A stretch of 64,000 bases of DNA from Dysgonomonas sp. PF1-14 (GTDB lineage: Bacteria > Bacteroidota > Bacteroidia > Bacteroidales > Dysgonomonadaceae), in assembly GCF_029892965.1 (NCBI RefSeq), contig NZ_JARXWN010000014.1, positions 1 through 64,000 on the forward strand, written 5' to 3'. The notes under the pieces are model-generated. The model searched no databases. It was not told the DNA's origin and saw only the letters and a program-made list of their open reading frames with translations. Each line of letters begins with the position of its first letter. The first letter of the stretch is position 1. The translations under genes were made by a program, and so were the position numbers. Positions 58,167 to 64,000 of this stretch are shown here, in pieces.

Positions 58167-59399
58167 ATGCAAAAGAGTACATTCAACATCCTTTTCTATG
58201 TTAAAAGGAATGCAGTAAAAGCAAATGGCAAAATGCCGATTATGGGACGGATTACCGTCAATGGAGAAGCTGTTCAGTTTGGAGCAAAAACAGAAGTCAA
58301 TCCCAAAATCTGGGATACGAAATCAGGAAAAGCTGTCGGCAAAACACAAGAAGTAATAGAACTCAACGGTATCCTTGAAAGTATCAAGGCTACTATGACA
58401 AAGATCTACCGTGAATTACAGGAACGGGAAACTACCGTAAGCCCTGAACGTATTAAAAACATCTTCTTTGGAGTAGAAATTAAACAACAGATGCTTTTAG
58501 ACTTATTTAAAAAGCATAATGACGATGTTGAAAGATTGGTGGGCATAAGCAAATCAAAGGCTACTTATCAGAAATATGAGGTAACACGTAAACATCTAAC
58601 CAACTTTATTAAGGAGAAATACAATCGCTCGGATGTGGGATTAAAAGAAATTGACTACCTCTTTATTACAGATTTTGAAGTCTATTTACAAACTACCTGT
58701 GGCTGCAGTTCAAATACAACAGCCAAGTTCATGCAGTTTTTCAAGCGCATCGTCATTATCGCAAAAAACAATGACTGGATTAAAGCTGATCCATTTGTCA
58801 ATTACAAAATTCGTATTAAGAAAGTAGATAGAGGCTATCTGACACAAGAGGAAGTCGAATCTATAATGGAAAAAAGGTTTTCTACAAAACGATTGGAACA
58901 CGTGCGTGATATTTTTGTGTTTTCTTGTTTTTGCGGATTAGCATATATAGATGTAAAGAAATTGCGCAAAGAAAACATTCGAACCTCATTCGACGGTAAT
59001 CTGTGGATTATTGGTAAAAGAGAAAAAACAGATGTAACGTTTTCAATCCCCTTACTTGATATTCCCAAAAGAATATTAGAAAAATATGAAGGCACTTTGC
59101 CGGATAACCGAATACTCCCTGTACCAAGTAATCAAAAGATGAACGCTTACCTGAAGGAAATCGGCACATTATGTGGGATTGATAAGGAAATTTCATTCCA
59201 TCTTGCACGCCATACATTTGCTACTCTGACACTTAGTAAGGGCGTTTCTATCGAAAGTGTTAGTAAAATGTTAGGGCATACTAATATAAGAACAACTCAA
59301 ATTTATGCGAGAATAACTGATTCAAAAATAAGCCACGATATGAATGCTTTTGCCGGAAAAGTTAAAAGCATGGAGGATAAATTAGTAGTTAATCAATAA
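58167..59399 (+). CDS. Tyrosine recombinase (integrase) of an integrative element
   Basis: 410 residues. N-terminal arm-binding part (NILFYVKRNAVKANGKMPIM, GRITVNGEAVQFGAKTEVNP), a SAM-like core-binding domain around residues 110-210, and the catalytic domain with HLARHTFATL, LGHTNIRTTQIYARI (catalytic Tyr). The position of the first catalytic Arg reads CGLAYIDVKKL with Ala in place of Arg, as known for IntDOT-type integrases of Bacteroidota elements. It lies 271 bases after the tRNA-Ser, so insertion at the tRNA 3' end is likely. Confidence 0.95.
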   Translation: MQKSTFNILFYVKRNAVKANGKMPIMGRITVNGEAVQFGAKTEVNPKIWDTKSGKAVGKTQEVIELNGILESIKATMTKIYRELQERETTVSPERIKNIFFGVEIKQQMLLDLFKKHNDDVERLVGISKSKATYQKYEVTRKHLTNFIKEKYNRSDVGLKEIDYLFITDFEVYLQTTCGCSSNTTAKFMQFFKRIVIIAKNNDWIKADPFVNYKIRIKKVDRGYLTQEEVESIMEKRFSTKRLEHVRDIFVFSCFCGLAYIDVKKLRKENIRTSFDGNLWIIGKREKTDVTFSIPLLDIPKRILEKYEGTLPDNRILPVPSNQKMNAYLKEIGTLCGIDKEISFHLARHTFATLTLSKGVSIESVSKMLGHTNIRTTQIYARITDSKISHDMNAFAGKVKSMEDKLVVNQ

Positions 59400-59410
59400 A
59401 TAATAATATC

Positions 59411-59941
59411 ATGGAACTACAAATCATTCAAAATAAGATATACGATATCAGAGGTGTGCGTGTCATGTTGGATTATGACCTCGCAAAATTGTATGAAGTT
59501 GAAACAAGAGCCTTAAAACAGGCAGTCAAACGAAATATAGACAGGTTTCCGGCTCCTGACTTCATGTTTGAATTGACACGGGAAGAAAGCGACGAAGTAA
59601 TCAAATTAGGGGTGTCACAAAATGTGATACCCCCCGGATACAACGTCGGCTCTTCCTTTATAATGGCGTTCCCGGAACTCGGAGTGGCTATGCTTTCATC
59701 CGTATTGAAAAGTAAGAAAGCTATTCAGGTAAATATATCTATTATGCGGGCTTTTGTTGCTTTACGCCAATATGCACTCGGTTATGCAGAATTAAATCGT
59801 AAATTGGACGAATTTATGATAGAAACAAATATGCAGTTCAGCGATATTTATCAGGCTCTTACCGAACTGGCATCACAAAAAGAACAGGAAAATATGCCCC
59901 GTAAGCGTATAGGCTTTAATGTTAAATATGATGAAGAATAG
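59411..59941 (+). CDS. ORF6N-domain protein
   Basis: 176 residues. N-terminal ORF6N domain: IIQNKIYDIRGVRVMLDYDL, AKLYEVETRALKQAVKRNID and RFPAPDFMFELTREESDEVI; a long helical C-terminus ends RKLDEFMIETNMQFSDIYQA and an Arg-rich tail. ORF6N/KilA-N type proteins are DNA-binding and common in phages and integrative elements. It starts 11 bases after the integrase stop, so it probably belongs to the excision or regulation module. Confidence 0.88.
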   Translation: MELQIIQNKIYDIRGVRVMLDYDLAKLYEVETRALKQAVKRNIDRFPAPDFMFELTREESDEVIKLGVSQNVIPPGYNVGSSFIMAFPELGVAMLSSVLKSKKAIQVNISIMRAFVALRQYALGYAELNRKLDEFMIETNMQFSDIYQALTELASQKEQENMPRKRIGFNVKYDEE

Positions 59942-59947
59942 CAAAAT

Positions 59948-60367
59948 ATGGAACGAGGATATATCAAAATTAAAGAAAACGATGAAAATCAACTAATTGT
60001 TGAAGCAAAACTCGTAAATTGCACCCTGTGGCTAACGAAACATGAGGTTGCCGATTTGTTTAATGTGTTCGTCAATACGATTGGTAACAACCTTCGGAGC
60101 ATATTCAAATCAGGCTTACTTCGTGAAGAAGATGTTACCCGAATACATAAATTCGAGAATAATGGGCGCTCATGTGAAACGGTACTGTATAATCTTGAAG
60201 CATTGATATTTGTCAGCTACCGTGTAGCATCTTTTGAAGCAAAAGCATTTCGGGAATGGGTAATGAAAGCATTAACCGAATATACCCGAAATGATAATAA
60301 AAAATCAACTGAAGTTCTGATAGTATATAACCTGCATTCAAAACTTCCGGCTATTTCAATGAATTAA
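59948..60367 (+). CDS. RhuM-like phage-type DNA-binding protein
   Basis: 139 residues. NQLIVEAKLVNCTLWLTKHE, VADLFNVFVNTIGNNLRSIF (helix-turn-helix-like) and LYNLEALIFVSYRVASFEAK, FREWVMKALTEY: this is the N-terminal half of RhuM/virulence-protein-type regulators found beside ORF6N proteins. Full-size RhuM proteins are longer, so this is a short form. It starts 6 bases after the ORF6N gene stop. Confidence 0.78.
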   Translation: MERGYIKIKENDENQLIVEAKLVNCTLWLTKHEVADLFNVFVNTIGNNLRSIFKSGLLREEDVTRIHKFENNGRSCETVLYNLEALIFVSYRVASFEAKAFREWVMKALTEYTRNDNKKSTEVLIVYNLHSKLPAISMN

Positions 60368-60389
60368 TAAACTCTTAATACATTCAGAT

Positions 60390-60917
60390 ATGAAACACGT
60401 ATTTTATTTACTTATCGCTGTTTTTATGGTTTCCTGCGGTTCAAACTCATCAACGAGTAATTATGAAAAAACCATTACTGATAACCTGTTAAAAGGTAGT
60501 GATACAAAAGAAAATCTCAACTTCAAAATTGTTGAATTGAACGAAACTGGAAATGTTACGGTTGCTGATAGTGTTGCTTATCTTACCGATGAGTTCAGAA
60601 AGGAAAAACAATCTGTTATTAGTCGTATTGAACTTGCAAGAAAAATGAGCGAAGATTTATTGGCTCAAACTAAAAAACAAAGCGATATTGACAAGTATAA
60701 TGCTGATATCGCCGTAATGAACACCCGTATAGATTCGCTTAAAAACCTTGTTCCTGATAACTTGCAAGGATATGACAGCAGAAACGCAAATGATGTACTT
60801 GCAGTCATTGTCAGGTGCAAGTATTCTGTTCAACTGTCGGGAACTCCGAAAGAAGAAACATTCAATTTCTATCTATCCCCTGACGGTAGTAAATGCTACG
60901 GTAAAAAAGGAATATAA
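60390..60917 (+). CDS. Lipoprotein with coiled-coil region
   Basis: 175 residues. Lipoprotein signal MKHVFYLLIAVFMVSCGSNS, a helical middle (EFRKEKQSVISRIELARKMS, EDLLAQTKKQSDIDKYNADI) that may form a coiled coil, and a C-terminal domain SVQLSGTPKEETFNFYLSPD. Family not recognised; such proteins recur beside integrases of Bacteroidota elements. The terminator at 60939 closes the left module. Confidence 0.72.
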   Translation: MKHVFYLLIAVFMVSCGSNSSTSNYEKTITDNLLKGSDTKENLNFKIVELNETGNVTVADSVAYLTDEFRKEKQSVISRIELARKMSEDLLAQTKKQSDIDKYNADIAVMNTRIDSLKNLVPDNLQGYDSRNANDVLAVIVRCKYSVQLSGTPKEETFNFYLSPDGSKCYGKKGI

Positions 60918-60938
60918 TAATTACCAATAATACGAATG

Positions 60939-60969
60939 AGCCTGTGTCAAAATGATACAGGCTTTTTTT
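60939..60969 (+). terminator. Terminator of the integrase module
   Basis: 11-bp stem AGCCTGTGTCA / TGATACAGGCT with one G-T pair, followed by TTTTTTT. Confidence 0.92.
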
Positions 60970-61069
60970 ATGTTTATAGCTTTCCTTTCTGTGGGGAAAG
61001 TGCAGCGTTTTATGATGATAAACGCAAAGTATATCAAACTCAATTTTCTTTTTTCTACACTTCCCTCGG

Positions 61070-61330
61070 TATAATTCCTTCCTCATTTAGCTACTAAGCC
61101 ACGGAAAGCGGCTCGGAGTAATCGAGTATCAGTTGCGAAAGTATTTCCGTGTTCTTAACGCCACAGCAAGTTCAAGCCGCAAGGGTTTTACGAAAAATCT
61201 TCCTCTTTCCCTCATTCTTCAGGCGAGCGTATTTATTCGTAAAAAACTGGCAGTGGCTAAACACTACTTTCTAATTGCACCTGAAACTCGATCACACCTC
61301 ACCGGCTCCGATACGGCATAAAAAAAAAGT
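61070..61330 (+). other. Leader region of the element's gene cluster
   Basis: Comparatively GC-rich, with short inverted motifs (CCACGGAAAGCGG, CGAGTATCAGTTGCG). A frame of 62 codons at 61133-61321 (NATASSSRKGFTKNLPLSLI) is open, but its start is doubtful. Sequences like this precede gene clusters of Bacteroidota conjugative elements; a regulatory or RNA role seems more likely than a protein. Confidence 0.4.
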
Positions 61331-61338
61331 CAGAAATT

Positions 61339-61575
61339 ATGAGAAGTATAGAAAAAAATAGGAAACAACGACCGACAGCCTACCTTCCAATTAGCATAAA
61401 ATTGGTTGTAAAAATCGTTTTGGCGGTTTTGGGCTTCTGTGTGTGGGGAACAGGGTTTATTTGGACTTTAGTGGGCTTGTATCTCTTTCTTCCTGTTATT
61501 CGGGGTATCCTCTCCTTCTTCGTGGGTTTGGGTGCTATAATCCTCTTTATTCTCGCAATGCTGACCTTTTTATAA
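61339..61575 (+). CDS. Small membrane protein of the integrative element
   Basis: 78 residues, a basic N-terminus (MRSIEKNRKQRPTAYLPISI), then three hydrophobic segments (LVVKIVLAVLGFCVWGTGFI, LVGLYLFLPVIRGILSFF, LGAIILFILAMLTFL). It is typical of the short membrane proteins in the accessory part of CTn-type elements. The function is unknown. It is the first gene of a six-gene run continuing past the window edge. Confidence 0.7.
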   Translation: MRSIEKNRKQRPTAYLPISIKLVVKIVLAVLGFCVWGTGFIWTLVGLYLFLPVIRGILSFFVGLGAIILFILAMLTFL

Positions 61576-61594
61576 TCCCTTAAAATTTAGAGTT

Positions 61595-62587
61595 ATGAGC
61601 AAAGTATTTTTATTAGGAGCAAACAAGGAGATAGACAGAGCCAAACAAGTGGTAGAAGTCAATCAGGTTATCCGAATGGAGGGTTACAGCTATGACAGAT
61701 ATGTAGTGTATGAAATCCGTAAAAACGATTGGGGCATTGCTTACAAGTTGATTAACCTGCGGACAAAGGATTTTCATACAGCCGACATTATCAGACCATT
61801 GAATGAAAAATTCGGTATTGGTTATTACTATGACAGCGAGAACCCTGAATTTATAGACAGTTTTGAAGTTGCAATGCTTCTTCAGCAAGCACAGAAACAG
61901 AAGAAAGCAGAAGAAGACGAATCCGAACAGGAAAAAACCAGAGTAGAGCAGGTTAAGGAAATCGGGCGTAAACGCTTTGCCGAGATATTCCCCGAAGATG
62001 CTTTAGGCGTTATCGTGGCACGATTGAAGCAAGACGACAGCGACCGAATGACCGACTACTATGCACACAGCACACAAAGGACGGTTATTATAGGCTTTTC
62101 CAAACACAAAAGGGACATCTTTTCCGAAATGCGCAAACACGCATCCAACTTTGATGAAACCGCCTATTTAGCCGAACCTAACGAGGACTACGAACACCGT
62201 GAAAAATACAGTATGGGCGACGGCTACTATTTAGGCGAAAGCAAATACTGCGGTTGGATAATCGAAAAAGTGCCTGTATATGACCGTAAACGCACGATTG
62301 AAGATTTTGCATACACAGCAGGGAATGACGATAACATACATATCAGCAAATCCGACACAATGCCACCCAGTAAGCCGACAGAAGAAAGCAAAGGCGGTTG
62401 CACATTGGTAGAGTATTCAGCCAAAGCGGTAGCGGTATTCGGAGAAACGAGAGCCATAAAAGACGAACTCAAAGCAATGGGCGGACGCTTCAACAGCCGA
62501 TTGACATTCAACGGCAAGAAGTTAGCAGGTTGGATTTTTCCGAAATCACAGGAACAACGGTTAGCGTATTATTTCGGATTGGATTAA
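61595..62587 (+). CDS. Conserved CTn protein with C-terminal 'fusion' domain
   Basis: 330 residues. N-terminal part MSKVFLLGANKEIDRAKQVV and YVVYEIRKNDWGIAYKLINL; a charged middle (KKAEEDESEQEKTRVEQVKE); a domain with RLKQDDSDRMTDYYAHSTQR and FSEMRKHASNFDETA; and the C-terminal TLVEYSAKAVAVFGETRAIK, AMGGRFNSRLTFNGKKLAGW. The last domain, with GGRFN and GW motifs, is shared by many proteins of Bacteroidota conjugative transposons. No known biochemical role; it may bind DNA or modify host functions. Confidence 0.78.
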   Translation: MSKVFLLGANKEIDRAKQVVEVNQVIRMEGYSYDRYVVYEIRKNDWGIAYKLINLRTKDFHTADIIRPLNEKFGIGYYYDSENPEFIDSFEVAMLLQQAQKQKKAEEDESEQEKTRVEQVKEIGRKRFAEIFPEDALGVIVARLKQDDSDRMTDYYAHSTQRTVIIGFSKHKRDIFSEMRKHASNFDETAYLAEPNEDYEHREKYSMGDGYYLGESKYCGWIIEKVPVYDRKRTIEDFAYTAGNDDNIHISKSDTMPPSKPTEESKGGCTLVEYSAKAVAVFGETRAIKDELKAMGGRFNSRLTFNGKKLAGWIFPKSQEQRLAYYFGLD

Positions 62588-62633
62588 TAAGTAGTAACAC
62601 GGGGCAGTAACCCTGCCCCACAAAAGAATGGTC

Positions 62634-63227
62634 ATGAAATACAAAGATTTATCAGCATACGAAAAATTACAAAAGATACAGGATATCAATTTTTGCAGGG
62701 TAGAACGCCACAATGTAGCCGTATATCTGAACGCACTAAGACATAACGACAGGGCTATAATTGAGGAATACGAGAGTTTTGGAGATACCCCACGCCAGTT
62801 ATTAATGAATAAACGGGAGTATGAAAAACATTTGCTATTCGGCTTTACCAAAAAGGGATTTAACGAATATGGTTGGTTGGAAAGACCTGATTTTTTGGAA
62901 CGTGAAGAAATACAATTCCCCCATCGGGACGGTTGGGCGGTAAGCAACCATATTACACTGGGTAAAGGCTTAAACGGAAAATGGACATACGGAATGAGTT
63001 ATTCTTACAGCACTGGCGGAGCAGGTTATGGCTTAGGCGTATGGGGTAAGATATTCGACAATCGAAAAGATTGCCTTACCGCAGCCCTCAATGAAATGAT
63101 GAAAGGACTTGACAAAGACAGCAGTAAGACCGACAAATACGCTATATCCGTTTTGAAACAAGCGAAAAGCCTGTTTGATGAAATCACAGGACGCAAAGCA
63201 GTACAATTAACATTATCATTCTTTTAA
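62634..63227 (+). CDS. Conserved protein of the integrative element
   Basis: About 197 residues from the ATG at 62634 (MKYKDLSAYEKLQKIQDINF); an ATG two codons earlier is also possible. Contains YLNALRHNDRAIIEEYESFG, YSTGGAGYGLGVWGKIFDNR and CLTAALNEMMKGLDKDSSKT. It shares the style of accessory proteins of CTn elements. Not recognised beyond this. It follows the previous gene by 46 bases on the same strand. Confidence 0.72.
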   Translation: MKYKDLSAYEKLQKIQDINFCRVERHNVAVYLNALRHNDRAIIEEYESFGDTPRQLLMNKREYEKHLLFGFTKKGFNEYGWLERPDFLEREEIQFPHRDGWAVSNHITLGKGLNGKWTYGMSYSYSTGGAGYGLGVWGKIFDNRKDCLTAALNEMMKGLDKDSSKTDKYAISVLKQAKSLFDEITGRKAVQLTLSFF

Positions 63228-63239
63228 TCAACAATAGAT

Positions 63240-63722
63240 ATGAAAACAACAGAAGTAAACGATAGTATTATAGGCAAGCGTTGTAAGAGCATTTTTACAG
63301 GCTTAATGGTAACAGGCATTATCGAAGAAATCAAGATAACCGAATACACAGCAGAGGTAAAGGTGCGTTTCGATAAACCACATAGGTGGGGAAATCATAC
63401 CTACAAAAGCGATTGGAGTTCCGCACGCCTACACGACGAGTTCGGCTCACTACATCATCTTGAAATCATTGACGACAAATACCAAACTATCGTGGTGGAG
63501 TTCAACAAAGAGATAGCCGAGATTGACCGAATGTTTGCACAGGATTACAGTACTTGGGGAGCAGTAAACCTCAAAGAGTGGATAGACAACTACGAAAGCA
63601 GTCGTTTCACTCAATTTTCAAGGGATTCGGCAATCATTACCTCCGAATATAATATGGAGAACCTAATCAAGTGGCTAAAAGAACAGGATTATATTAAAGA
63701 ATATCAATATATTACAAAATGA
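63240..63722 (+). CDS. Conserved protein of the integrative element
   Basis: 160 residues: SIIGKRCKSIFTGLMVTGII, VKVRFDKPHRWGNHTYKSDW, FGSLHHLEIIDDKYQTIVVE and LKEWIDNYESSRFTQFSRDS. The beginning looks like a small beta-barrel domain. Not recognised. It starts 12 bases after the previous gene; its stop overlaps the possible ATG at 63719 of the next gene. Confidence 0.72.
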   Translation: MKTTEVNDSIIGKRCKSIFTGLMVTGIIEEIKITEYTAEVKVRFDKPHRWGNHTYKSDWSSARLHDEFGSLHHLEIIDDKYQTIVVEFNKEIAEIDRMFAQDYSTWGAVNLKEWIDNYESSRFTQFSRDSAIITSEYNMENLIKWLKEQDYIKEYQYITK

Positions 63723-63724
63723 CA

Positions 63725-63949
63725 ATGAAAACAAATTCAATCAATCATAACGGCTGTTCTGTATGTGAACAAGGTAAAGAGAACTATACAACGTTTCGTC
63801 CTGCCCACCGTCCGAAACAAACATTTTATCAATACGATTACAGGCATACAGACGGGAAATTATTTTCAACCGTAGCACCAACTCTGGAGGAATGCCGTAC
63901 CCGTCGGGATGAATGGCTAACCAAGAAAAACGATAACATTAACATCTAA
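63725..63949 (+). CDS. DUF3873 protein
   Basis: About 74 residues: SINHNGCSVCEQGKENYTTF, RPAHRPKQTFYQYDYRHTDG and LFSTVAPTLEECRTRRDEWL, the DUF3873 family signature with its CSVCE motif. The family is typical of CTnDOT-like elements; the role is unknown. The ATG at 63725 or 63719 can be the start; the second overlaps the previous stop. Confidence 0.85.
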   Translation: MKTNSINHNGCSVCEQGKENYTTFRPAHRPKQTFYQYDYRHTDGKLFSTVAPTLEECRTRRDEWLTKKNDNINI

Positions 63950-63953
63950 CATC

Positions 63954-64000
63954 ATGGCACAGGAAAGAATGGACGATTGGATGCAGTATGCGAAAGACCT
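63954..64000 (+). CDS. Start of the next element gene (cut by window edge)
   Basis: Only 15 codons are visible, reading MAQERMDDWMQYAKD, four bases after the DUF3873 stop. Position and spacing suggest the next gene of the same operon; too short to name. Confidence 0.55.
   Translation, partial: MAQERMDDWMQYAKD

Noticed and set aside
61133-61321. 62-codon frame before the element's operon as a confirmed gene
   Set aside because: Start codon and ribosome site are poor and the region looks regulatory; kept only as an uncertain leader.

Overview
The window reads as a chromosome segment of a Bacteroidota bacterium, most likely order Bacteroidales and possibly Dysgonomonas-like; the genus is an inference. 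Supporting signs are the -33/-7 promoter form TTTG-N18-20-TAnnTTTG (for example before the tRNA-Ser), many lipoproteins with Bacteroidota lipoboxes, a T9SS-type sorting tail on a secreted protease, an ECF sigma/FecR pair, DUF4421, DUF4230 and HipA-DUF3037 families, and a CTn-type integrative element at the right edge.

Region by region. 1-5.4 kb is an accessory zone. Four convergently placed repeat lipoproteins alternate with three copies of the 3' end of another gene, followed by a secreted protein and a lone phage portal gene. 5.4-17 kb holds a redox block (OhrR-like regulator, nitroreductase, tpx), a long gene-poor stretch, a frameshifted tag gene, a DUF4230 protein, a TIGR01777 epimerase-like protein, a metallophosphoesterase, a double universal stress protein, two small phage-like genes and a Kef-type antiporter. 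17-30.6 kb holds two alpha/beta hydrolases, two AraC regulators, outer-membrane proteins, a BON/LysM pair, a TPR protein, a HipA-DUF3037 pair and several broken genes. 30.9-36.6 kb is one minus-strand locus: two CarboxypepD_reg proteins, an ECF sigma factor, a FecR anti-sigma factor and a surface serpin. 36.9-42.4 kb is a tRNA-Asp followed by an arsenic resistance operon (arsR, acr3, arsF-, arsG- and arsE-like genes, arsD, arsA). 42.5-57.7 kb is mostly core genome: aroK, a secreted trypsin-like protease, radA, a HAD hydrolase, a CAT-like enzyme, folC, speA, lepA and ilvA. From tRNA-Ser at 57.8 kb to the right edge is the integrase end of an integrative element.

The segment carries many short non-coding mobile repeats. 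Two MITE-like families (four copies of about 183 bp and two of 192 bp) share TGTTTAAATTT-type inverted ends and 3-bp A/T target duplications. A 203-bp element has an 8-bp target duplication, and a 121-bp multi-hairpin element occurs in two full copies and one partial one. GC-rich palindromes of the REP type have entered two protein-coding regions, a signal peptide and a C-terminus. Four genes between 8 and 29 kb are disrupted or truncated.

The two most distinctive loci are the tandem repeat-lipoprotein array at the left end and the ECF/FecR/STN/serpin locus, which has the signalling half of a SusCD-type system but no TonB-dependent transporter. Neither is a proven new system. Product names rest on motif recognition by eye, since no database search was possible.
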